A stretch of DNA of 21,476 bases, taken from NCBI GenBank assembly GCA_034440455.1, contig JAWXCB010000011.1, forward strand, positions 1-21,476. Reading direction: 5' to 3'. Shown piece after piece: positions 1 to 6,101 of this stretch (positions within the stretch are counted from its first letter, which is position 1; each line of letters starts with the position of its first letter). Below the pieces are notes generated by a model. The model had not been told where the DNA came from. It was given only the letters and a program-made list of their open reading frames with translations, and searched no databases. Position numbers and translations under genes: made by a program. Source of the DNA: JAWXCB01 sp034440455. Its GTDB lineage: Bacteria > Bacteroidota > Bacteroidia > Chitinophagales > CAIOSU01.

Positions 1-136
1 CCCCCCTTCACGCTCACCTTGTAATGCCCCGGCAGAGGGCTTACATAGGGTCGCTTTGGCTCTTGATGCACTTAACTGATTGATAATCAGCGTGTTTAAC
101 AGAGTAATGGCAAATTTGTCGTGTCGGTTTGGCAGC

Positions 137-388
137 TTAGAATGGCGAGATTCTAACTTAGAATGAGGAGATTCTATGTTAGAAAGGCGAGACTCTATGT
201 TAGAACGGGGAGATTCTAACTTGGAATGGGGAGACTCTATGTTAGAATGGGGAGATTCTAACATAGAATGTCGGCTTGACGACTTCTCAACGCCACTTTT
301 AAACTTCTCAACGCAACTGATAAAGTTAAAAAGTGGAGTTGCAAGGTTTAAAAGTGCCGTTGAAAGGTTTGCAAGTGCGCTTTTAAGG
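137..388. repeat. 21-bp tandem array, 12 units in one register
   Basis: Units start every 21 bases from 137 to 368 without a register slip. Units 1-6 (137-262) share TTAGAAT, then GGGGAG or a variant, then ATTCTAAC or ATTCTATG. Each is itself a near-perfect hairpin, because TTAGAAT pairs with ATTCTAA. Unit 7 (263-283) is degenerate. Units 8-9 (284-325) begin TTCTCAACGC. Units 10-12 (326-388) resemble the reverse complement of units 8-9 (TTTAAAAGTGCCGTTGAAAG type). Since 21 is divisible by three, the array leaves an open frame (176-400) encoding 7-residue repeats such as MLEWGDS. I see no start context or known domain, so I treat the frame as a by-product. The period is also three heptads and about two turns of B-DNA. 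Confidence 0.9.
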
Positions 389-537
389 GGTTCGACTTGA
401 AAGGAGAATTTTTCAAGCGCGCTGCTTCCACGTTGCTGCCTGCTTACGGAAGAAGGAATCAGGCATTCCTCTGAAGCGAGTCTGTAGCCAAACCATCTGC
501 GCAGGCGAATCATGCGTTGCAAATCGGTAAATGATTT

Positions 538-665
538 AATTGCCGTCAGCTAAAGCTGACGGAAAATGAAGAGCAACTCTTTATCGGCTTTAGCCGAAAT
601 ATTGATTTGGCTAAAGCCCTTTTTCTATAACAATCTCTTTCCGTTGGCTAAAGCCAACGGCAATT
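538..665. repeat. REP-like palindrome cluster (possible non-autonomous element)
   Basis: Four palindromes share a GGCTAAAGCC/GGCTTTAGCC-type core: CCGTCAGCTAAAGCTGACGG (543-562), CGGCTTTAGCCG (585-596), GGCTAAAGCC (609-618) and CCGTTGGCTAAAGCCAACGG (641-660). The whole block is bounded by a perfect 9-bp inverted repeat, AATTGCCGT (538-546) and ACGGCAATT (657-665). This is the architecture of bacterial REP/BIME elements, which are often mobilised by RAYT (TnpA-REP) transposases encoded elsewhere. No transposase is present here. A role as a transcript-stabilising structure is also possible. Confidence 0.75.
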
Positions 666-792
666 GATAACGGGATTTATTTACTGCATCCTGTTTTGCT
701 GAAAGATACAGTTGCCCTTCTGCAACGGGCGCTACCAAACAAAGCGATAAGGAAATGAGGTGAGTACGCGCCAAATTCTTTCTATCCACGAA

Positions 793-813
793 CAACTACC
801 AACTATCAACTTC
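793..813 (+). repeat. 7-bp tandem repeat, 3 units, in pruA leader
   Basis: CAACTAC (793-799), CAACTAT (800-806) and CAACTTC (807-813) lie head to tail. The array ends 17 bases before the pruA ATG. It is G-free and A/C-rich, so the leader should be unstructured. It is one of several heptanucleotide arrays found in leaders across this window. Confidence 0.75.
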
Positions 814-830
814 TTCCTATTTTAGCAGCT

Positions 831-2453
831 ATGAGTTTCGAATTCCGCACACCACCCCACATTAATGAACCCGTGAAAGACCATGCGCCCGGCTCTGCTG
901 AGCGCGACATCCTGAACGTGGCGCTGAAAAAGGCAAAGGGAAGGTCCATCGAAATTCCGATGGTGATTGGCGGCAAGGCAATCAAGTCGAAAAAGAAAAT
1001 CACGATTCATCCCCCGCATGAGCTGAAGCACAAGCTGGGCGTTTATTATCAAGGCGAGAAAAAACATGTGGTGGAAGCGGTGGATGCCGCGCTGAAAGCG
1101 AAGGAAGATTGGGAACACACTACGTGGGATATACGCGCTGGCGTGTTCCTGCGCGCTGCCGATTTGCTTTGCGGAAAATACCGCGCGAAGATGAACGCGG
1201 CAACGATGCTCTGCCAGTCGAAAAATGTTTATCAATCGGAAATTGATGCGGTGTGCGAGCTGGCGGATTTCTTTCGCCTGAACGTGCATTACATGCAGCA
1301 GATTTATGCTGAGCAACCTTATTCGCCCGCAGGTATCCGCAACACGTTTGACTATCGCCCGCTGGAAGGATTTGTGCTGGCAATCACCCCGTTTAATTTC
1401 ACTTCCATTGCGGGCAACCTGCCCACCGCGCCCGCGCTGATGGGCAACACGGTGGTGTGGAAGCCTGCGGCAACGCAGGTTTATTCCGCGCATGTCATCA
1501 TGGAAATATTGCAGGAAGCCGGTTTGCCGAAGGGCGTGATTAATTTGATTTACACGCCCGGAAGCGTAACGGGCGATGTGGCGCTGAACCACCGCGACTT
1601 TGCGGGCATCCACTTCACGGGTTCTACGGGCACCTTCAATTATATGTGGAAGATGATTGGCGCGAATATCAGCAAATACCGCAACTATCCGCGCATCGTG
1701 GGCGAAACGGGCGGGAAGGATTTTGTGGTTGCGCATCCTTCGGCTGACGCGCAGGCGTTAATTACTGCGCTGTCGCGGGGCGCGTTTGAATACCAGGGGC
1801 AGAAATGCTCTGCGGCATCACGCGCGTATATTCCATCGAATCTCTGGAAGGAAGTGAAAGAGGGTTTGCAGCGCGATTTGGCTTCCTTCAAAATGGGCGC
1901 AGTAGAAGAATTTGGCAACTTCATCAACGCGGTGATTGATGAAAAATCGTTTGACAACATCACGGGCTATATCAAGAAAGCGAAGAAAGACAAGCAGGAA
2001 ATTATAGCAGGCGGAAACTTTGACAAGAAGCTCGGCTACTTCATCGAGCCGACCATCATCGTGGCGAAAAATCCGAAGTACGCCACGATGTGTGAAGAAT
2101 TGTTTGGTCCCGTGCTTACGGTGTATGTATATCCCGAAAAGAAATTTGAAGAGACATTGGAACTTGTGAATGAAACTTCTCCCTACGGACTGACGGGCGC
2201 AATTTTTTCGCAAGACAGGAAAGCCGTTGCGCACGCTTCGCAGAAGCTGCGACATGCAGCAGGCAATTTCTACATCAATGATAAGCCCACAGGCGCAGTG
2301 GTGGGGCAGCAGCCGTTTGGCGGCTCACGCGCATCGGGCACCAATGATAAAGCAGGCTCGCATCTCAATCTCCTGCGCTGGATGTCTCCCCGCGTGATTA
2401 AAGAAAACCTCGACCCGCCAAAGGATTACAGGTATCCGTTTTTGCAGAGTTAG
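831..2453 (+). CDS. pruA: L-glutamate gamma-semialdehyde (1-pyrroline-5-carboxylate) dehydrogenase
   Basis: A 540-residue NAD-dependent aldehyde dehydrogenase of the ALDH4 type. It oxidises glutamate semialdehyde (in equilibrium with P5C) to glutamate, the second step of proline breakdown, in the cytosol. Visible ALDH landmarks are the TPFNFT segment with Asn189, the GSTGT cofactor loop (264-268), the general base Glu292 in VGETGGKDF, and the nucleophile Cys326 in YQGQKCSAASR. The tail PFGGSRASGTNDKAG is also typical. The length matches stand-alone ALDH4 enzymes rather than the bifunctional PutA, and no proline dehydrogenase domain is attached or adjacent. The ATG at 831 gives the expected N-terminus. 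No Shine-Dalgarno is visible; a heptamer repeat precedes the start. The GC content looks higher than in the secreted-protein genes further right. Confidence 0.96.
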   Translation: MSFEFRTPPHINEPVKDHAPGSAERDILNVALKKAKGRSIEIPMVIGGKAIKSKKKITIHPPHELKHKLGVYYQGEKKHVVEAVDAALKAKEDWEHTTWDIRAGVFLRAADLLCGKYRAKMNAATMLCQSKNVYQSEIDAVCELADFFRLNVHYMQQIYAEQPYSPAGIRNTFDYRPLEGFVLAITPFNFTSIAGNLPTAPALMGNTVVWKPAATQVYSAHVIMEILQEAGLPKGVINLIYTPGSVTGDVALNHRDFAGIHFTGSTGTFNYMWKMIGANISKYRNYPRIVGETGGKDFVVAHPSADAQALITALSRGAFEYQGQKCSAASRAYIPSNLWKEVKEGLQRDLASFKMGAVEEFGNFINAVIDEKSFDNITGYIKKAKKDKQEIIAGGNFDKKLGYFIEPTIIVAKNPKYATMCEELFGPVLTVYVYPEKKFEETLELVNETSPYGLTGAIFSQDRKAVAHASQKLRHAAGNFYINDKPTGAVVGQQPFGGSRASGTNDKAGSHLNLLRWMSPRVIKENLDPPKDYRYPFLQS

Positions 2454-2510
2454 TTGGCGCGTACTGATTTCATTTCTTCATCGTGTCGCATTAGTGGCGT
2501 AGCTCGTCAG

Positions 2511-2527
2511 CAGGTAAGTGATACCTG
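2511..2527. terminator. Small hairpin between convergent pruA and EVE gene
   Basis: CAGGTA (2511-2516) pairs with TACCTG (2522-2527) across a 5-base loop, in the 80-base gap between two converging genes. There is no T-run on either side, so termination is only a guess from position. Confidence 0.2.
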
Positions 2528-2533
2528 GATCCC

Positions 2534-2941
2534 TTACTCCGACAACTCAATCATCACATCATATTCCTCTTTCGTGAGCGGCATCACCGAGAGGCGCGCT
2601 TGCCGCACGAGGTAGGTTTGCAGGAGTCGCTTATCGGCTTTGATTTGCGCGAGGGTAACAGGTTTCTTCAGAGGTTTCACGGGCGCTAAATCAACAGCAA
2701 CCCACGGTTCGTCTTTCGCTACGGTAGGGTCGGGAAAAAATTCCTTCACCACCTTTGAAATCCCCACGACTGACTTCTCCTCCTGGCTGTGATAGAACAG
2801 CACAAGGTCGCCCTTCTTCATCTTCTGCAAATTCAATTTGGCAGGATGGCTCTTCACGCCTGTCCATGCTGCGGTTTTATCGCGCACCAATTCTTTCCAT
2901 CCGAATTCTTCGGGGTCGGATTTAACAAGCCAGTAGTTCAT
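2534..2941 (-). CDS. EVE domain-containing protein (thymocyte nuclear protein 1/DUF55 family)
   Basis: A 135-residue single-domain protein. It starts with the family hallmark MNYWLVKSDP, followed by WTGVKSHPAKLNL, GDLVLFYHS, VVGISKVVKEFFPDPT, WVAVDLAPV and the C-terminal LVRQARLSVMPLT. These conserved blocks span the whole protein, which has the family's usual size, so it looks intact. EVE domains are PUA-like folds that bind modified bases in DNA or RNA; the ligand here is unknown. The hallmark N-terminus fixes the ATG at 2941. That start is only 13 bases past the T-run of the rpsA terminator, so expression needs read-through or a promoter inside or overlapping the terminator region. Confidence 0.93.
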   Translation of the reverse strand: MNYWLVKSDPEEFGWKELVRDKTAAWTGVKSHPAKLNLQKMKKGDLVLFYHSQEEKSVVGISKVVKEFFPDPTVAKDEPWVAVDLAPVKPLKKPVTLAQIKADKRLLQTYLVRQARLSVMPLTKEEYDVMIELSE

Positions 2942-2954
2942 GTGGGTTTGCTAT

Positions 2955-3005
2955 AAAAAAAAATGAGGTTTGAAGTTACGGATTCTCCGGACTTCAAACC
3001 TCATT
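2955..3005 (-). terminator. Rho-independent terminator of rpsA
   Basis: A 15-bp perfect inverted repeat, AATGAGGTTTGAAGT (2962-2976) with ACTTCAAACCTCATT (2991-3005), encloses a 14-base loop that can itself pair through CGGA (2979-2982) and TCCG (2986-2989). Read on the minus strand, the stem is followed by nine T residues (plus-strand A-run 2955-2963). It begins 15 bases after the rpsA stop codon. The hairpin is symmetric, but the T-run exists only for the minus strand. Confidence 0.93.
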
Positions 3006-3020
3006 ATTGGAACTTACAAC

Positions 3021-4964
3021 TTATTCAGCAGCGGGCGCAGGCGCTTCGCCTTCGCTCTCTTCTTTCTTCTTAGAAGCTTTCTTTGCCTTAGGCTTCTCTT
3101 CAGCAGCTTCGGCAGATGCTTCCTGAATGCCACCTTTCTCTTTCTTCTCTAAGTTTTCGCGGAGCGCAGCGAGTTCGCGGATGTCGCCAAGCGTGGTTTT
3201 TTCTACCTTGCGGTTCACCACTGCTTTCACTGCTTTTTCAGCGGACTTCTTTTCAACCTGCTTTGAGTCGTCAATGCCTTTGTTCACATCGTCATAGAAC
3301 TTTGTGTGCGAAAGGAGAATCCGCTTGTCTTTTCTGTCGAACTCAATCACTTTGAAATTGAGGGTTTCATCCACTTCAGCGTTCTTGCCGTCTTCTTTCT
3401 TCAGGTGGCGCTTTGGCACGAATCCTTCCAAGCCGTATTGCAACAACACAATTGCACCTGCGTCTTCTTTCTTCACGATGGGCGCTTCATGTACAGAGCC
3501 AACAGGGAAGATAGATTCAAATGTATCCCATGGGTCTTCTTCCAACTGCTTATGTCCGAGCGTCAACTTGCGGTCAGCGGGGTTGATTTCCAGTACACTC
3601 ACTTCAAACGGCTGTCCCACTTTTGTGAATTCTGAAGGGTGGTTGAAACGCTTGATCCATGAAAGGTCGGAGATATGCACCATGCCGCCAATGCCATCAG
3701 CCAGTTCAACAAACACACCGTAAGGAGTGATGTTCTGCACAGTTCCTTTGTGGCGCGAGCCAACAGGATACAACACGCTGATATTATCCCACGGGTCGGG
3801 CAACAGACGCTTCACGCTGAGCGACATTTTGCGTTCAGCACGGTCAAGTGTCATCACAATCGCTTCGATGGTATTCGCCAACTTGAAATATTCTTTTGAA
3901 TTGACAGGATGATTTGACCACGAAACTTCAGAAACGTGAACGAGACCTTCCACACCGGGTTGGATTTCAAGGAAAGCGCCATATTCTTCAATATTCACCA
4001 CTTTGCCTTTCAATTTCGAACCTATTATCACAGTTTCATCCAGTGTATCCCACGGATGAGGTTGTAATTGCTTCAAGCCAAGAGAGATTCTCTTCTTATC
4101 ATCATCGAATGAAAGCACCACCACGTTAATCTTCTGATTCAATTGCAACACCTCTGTCGGGTGGCTGATACGTCCCCATGAAATGTCCGTGATATACAGC
4201 AAGCCATCAACACCGCCCAAATCAATGAATGCACCGAAGTCAGTAATGTTTTTCACAACACCTTCCAACACCTGACCGATATCCAGCTTAGAAATAATAT
4301 CCTGACGCTGGCTGGCGAGGTCGCTTTCAATAAGCGCCTTATGAGAAACAACGGCATTCTTAATGGCTTCATTAATCTTCACCACTTTGAATTCCATGCG
4401 CTTTCCTACATAAGAATCATAATCGGTAATCGGCTTCACGTCAATCTGCGAGCCGGGAAGGAATGTTTCAAGACCGAATACATTCACGATAAGACCGCCC
4501 TTCGTTTTGCTCACAATATGACCAGTAACGATGATTCCTGTGCTATACGCATTCACGATATTCTCCCACGCGCGCATCAACTTGGCATTCTTTCTTGAAA
4601 GCACGAGGTGACCGTTCGCATCTTCTGTTTCCACTACATAAACCTCCACTTCATCACCGATTTTAATGCCATCCAAATCTCTGAATTCAGAGAGCGGAAC
4701 AAGCCCGTCAGACTTGAAGCCCACGTTGAGCACAGCATCTGAGGATGTCAATGCTACGATGGTACCTTTAATGATTTCGTTTTCGTTTACTGTGTTCAGC
4801 GTCTGTTCATATTCCTTCTCAAGGGTTTCTTTCTCACTATTCGAATATACAGCTACGCTTCTCTTTCCGAGTTCCCAATCAAATTCATCATGCGGGGTCG
4901 GAGGTGTTTGCACCACTGGTTCTTTCGTTTCCACGGTTGGATTTTCCTGTTCTGTGTTTGCCAA
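3021..4964 (-). CDS. rpsA: 30S ribosomal protein S1
   Basis: A 647-residue ribosomal protein S1, which helps mRNA bind the 30S subunit. Six S1 RNA-binding domains are visible at about residues 62-125, 143-210, 228-299, 314-386, 399-473 and 486-555. The middle ones carry the classic DFGAFIDL/EYGAFLEI/PYGVFVEL and GLVHVSE-type signatures. A Bacteroidota-style tail with TLGDIRELAALRENLEKK (591-608) is followed by a low-complexity Lys/Glu/Ala end. The start codon is TTG (4962-4964), giving MANTEQENPT. No in-frame ATG exists until residue 130, inside the conserved part, and the codons upstream contain no ATG. Its own promoter and a strong terminator bracket the gene. It sits downstream of cmk, a conserved pairing. 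Confidence 0.97.
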   Translation of the reverse strand: MANTEQENPTVETKEPVVQTPPTPHDEFDWELGKRSVAVYSNSEKETLEKEYEQTLNTVNENEIIKGTIVALTSSDAVLNVGFKSDGLVPLSEFRDLDGIKIGDEVEVYVVETEDANGHLVLSRKNAKLMRAWENIVNAYSTGIIVTGHIVSKTKGGLIVNVFGLETFLPGSQIDVKPITDYDSYVGKRMEFKVVKINEAIKNAVVSHKALIESDLASQRQDIISKLDIGQVLEGVVKNITDFGAFIDLGGVDGLLYITDISWGRISHPTEVLQLNQKINVVVLSFDDDKKRISLGLKQLQPHPWDTLDETVIIGSKLKGKVVNIEEYGAFLEIQPGVEGLVHVSEVSWSNHPVNSKEYFKLANTIEAIVMTLDRAERKMSLSVKRLLPDPWDNISVLYPVGSRHKGTVQNITPYGVFVELADGIGGMVHISDLSWIKRFNHPSEFTKVGQPFEVSVLEINPADRKLTLGHKQLEEDPWDTFESIFPVGSVHEAPIVKKEDAGAIVLLQYGLEGFVPKRHLKKEDGKNAEVDETLNFKVIEFDRKDKRILLSHTKFYDDVNKGIDDSKQVEKKSAEKAVKAVVNRKVEKTTLGDIRELAALRENLEKKEKGGIQEASAEAAEEKPKAKKASKKKEESEGEAPAPAAE

Positions 4965-5025
4965 GACTGAAATTTTTTTGATTAAAAATGTTACGATTAA
5001 TTCACACCCTTCGGTTAAGGGGTAG

Positions 5026-5056
5026 CAAAAGTAATACTTTCGGCTTTACTCTCAAA
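5026..5056 (-). promoter_or_regulatory. Bacteroidota-type promoter for rpsA
   Basis: On the minus strand TTTG (5053-5056) is followed after exactly 19 bases by TACTTTTG (5026-5033), matching the Bacteroidota TTTG/TAnnTTTG consensus at normal spacing. It lies 27 bases after the cmk stop codon and about 60 bases before the rpsA TTG. Transcription should begin near 5019-5021, so the mRNA would start almost directly with a small hairpin (CCCTT/AAGGG, 5007-5021, shown in plus-strand orientation). The start site is inferred, not measured. Confidence 0.7.
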
Positions 5057-5083
5057 GCGGCAAAGGAAGGTTTTTTGAGAAAA

Positions 5084-5782
5084 TCAGGCAGTGGTTTTCG
5101 GGCTGCCAATCCGCCCTAAAGTCATGTTATGGATGAGGGCAAGCTGCTCATCAGGCGTAAGGTGGGTATTATTGATTTCCACGGCATCCGAAGCCTTTAC
5201 CAAGGGGCTTTCCTTTCGGGTGGTGTCAATCATGTCGCGCTCGTGCAGGTTTTGAGCGATTTCTTCTCTTGTGGCGGCAATTCCCCGTATTTTCAGGTCT
5301 TCGAACCTTCTGCGCACCCGCTCTTCAAAATCAGCCGTGAGGAAAATTTTCAGCTCGGCATGAGGAAAAACGACAGTGCCGATGTCGCGCCCATCCATCA
5401 CAATGCCTTTTTCCTTGCCAATTTCCATTTGGATGCGCACCATCGCCTGCCGTACTTCCTTTATCTTGCTCAATTCGCTCACTTTCTGCGAAATGCGCAT
5501 CTCGCGGATTTCCCTTTCTACATTCCTTCCGTTCAGGCACACTTCATTAGTCCGGCTTTGAGAATTGAATTGAAACGTGATTTTAGCTTCTTGCAATCCC
5601 TTTTCAACCGCTGCTATATTATTATAGTCAATCGCATGCTCTAAAAAATAGAGCATTACTGCACGGTACATCGCGCCTGAGTCAACGTAGATGTATTGCA
5701 GCCTTGCGGCAAGCTGTTTTGCCAGCGTACTTTTTCCGCAGGAAGCGAACCCGTCAATAGCGATGATGATTTTGGGAAGCAA
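5084..5782 (-). CDS. cmk: (d)CMP kinase (cytidylate kinase)
   Basis: A 232-residue P-loop kinase that transfers phosphate from ATP to CMP and dCMP, a step in pyrimidine nucleotide supply in the cytosol. The Walker A motif GFASCGKS is at residues 11-18, the substrate-binding DSGAMYR at 34-40 and the DGRDIGT motif at 130-136. The ERVRRRF lid region follows, and the length is normal for the family. The start codon must be TTG (5780-5782): a TAA stop lies two codons upstream in frame and no ATG exists before the P-loop. It is followed by rpsA, which has its own promoter. A tandem heptamer array lies 33-88 bases upstream of the start. Confidence 0.96.
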   Translation of the reverse strand: MLPKIIIAIDGFASCGKSTLAKQLAARLQYIYVDSGAMYRAVMLYFLEHAIDYNNIAAVEKGLQEAKITFQFNSQSRTNEVCLNGRNVEREIREMRISQKVSELSKIKEVRQAMVRIQMEIGKEKGIVMDGRDIGTVVFPHAELKIFLTADFEERVRRRFEDLKIRGIAATREEIAQNLHERDMIDTTRKESPLVKASDAVEINNTHLTPDEQLALIHNMTLGRIGSPKTTA

Positions 5783-6101
5783 TTTTTAAGACTACGCTCT
5801 TTTTAATAAAGAAAATTCGAAATCCTAATATCGAAATTCGAAACAAACTCGAAAAGTACAAATTCTAAACAATAAAGCTCAGGTGGATTTTTCAAGGATT
5901 GCGCCTACTATCCTAATGTGTTGTCGGCAGTTACGGGATAGTATGATTTTGTCCTGCGGTGTTTTTTTCGTGTTTACAGTTTCCACTTGAAAAAGGATTA
6001 CGTAAATGTGCTGAGTGACAAACTTTTTGATGCGATGATGCAGAAAAAGTCATCCCGTTTTTTATTTTCGTGTTGAACCGGTTAACCAAAACATCCAAGT
6101 C
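5783..6101. other. Divergent intergenic region between cmk and the giant secreted-protein gene
   Basis: A 319-base gene-free stretch that must hold promoters for both directions. Its cmk-proximal part contains the heptamer array (5815-5870). Nearer the secreted-protein gene, ACTTTTT (6022-6028) can pair with AAAAAGT (6044-6050), with an inner TGC/GCA pair. A T-rich tract follows shortly after (6058-6067). The overlapping palindromes AACCGGTT and GGTTAACC lie at 6076-6087. I found no perfect TAnnTTTG promoter; TGATTTTG near 5946-5953 is the nearest match. Confidence 0.5.
5815..5870 (-). repeat. 7-bp tandem array, 8 units, in cmk leader
   Basis: In plus-strand orientation the units are ATTCGAA (5815), ATCCTAA (5822), TATCGAA (5829), ATTCGAA (5836), ACAAACT (5843), CGAAAAG (5850), TACAAAT (5857) and TCTAAAC (5864). 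Units 1 and 4 are identical, 2 and 3 differ slightly, and the rest are increasingly degenerate but stay in register. The array is very AT-rich and lies upstream of cmk on its coding strand. Confidence 0.65.

Larger units (their letters stand above)
1..830. other. Gene-poor, repeat-rich left flank
   Basis: No convincing gene lies before pruA. The stretch holds a 21-bp tandem array (137-388), a palindrome cluster (538-665) and a 7-bp repeat (793-813), each listed separately. Bases 1-136 contain a small palindrome, CTGATT-GAT-AATCAG (76-90). They also contain two overlapping minus-strand open frames running off the left edge, one of which could start at a GTG (69-71) right after a stop codon; neither is recognisable. 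In 389-537 and 666-790 I see nothing beyond a weak GTTGC/GCAAC hairpin (711-726). Confidence 0.6.

Noticed and set aside
1..150. Minus-strand open frames at the left edge, including one with a GTG at 69-71 reading PYVSPLPGHYKVSVKG
   Set aside because: Only about 23 codons are visible, an overlapping frame is also open, and no domain can be recognised. A search with sequence beyond the left edge would decide.
137..388. CRISPR array
   Set aside because: Units are contiguous with a 21-bp period and have no spacers; no cas gene is present.
430..530. Short minus-strand frame containing MIRLRRWFGYRLASEECLIPS-like sequence
   Set aside because: Too short and without a known domain or neighbour support. 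It could be part of a dispersed repeat; a nucleotide search for copies elsewhere would settle it.
822..1736. Long minus-strand open frame (304 codons) antisense to pruA
   Set aside because: It lies fully opposite a confidently identified dehydrogenase, has no recognisable domain, and its openness follows from the codon bias of the sense gene.
3021..4964. Plus-strand open frames antisense to rpsA and cmk
   Set aside because: All lie opposite well-conserved genes and are Ser/Phe/His-rich in the manner of antisense shadows.
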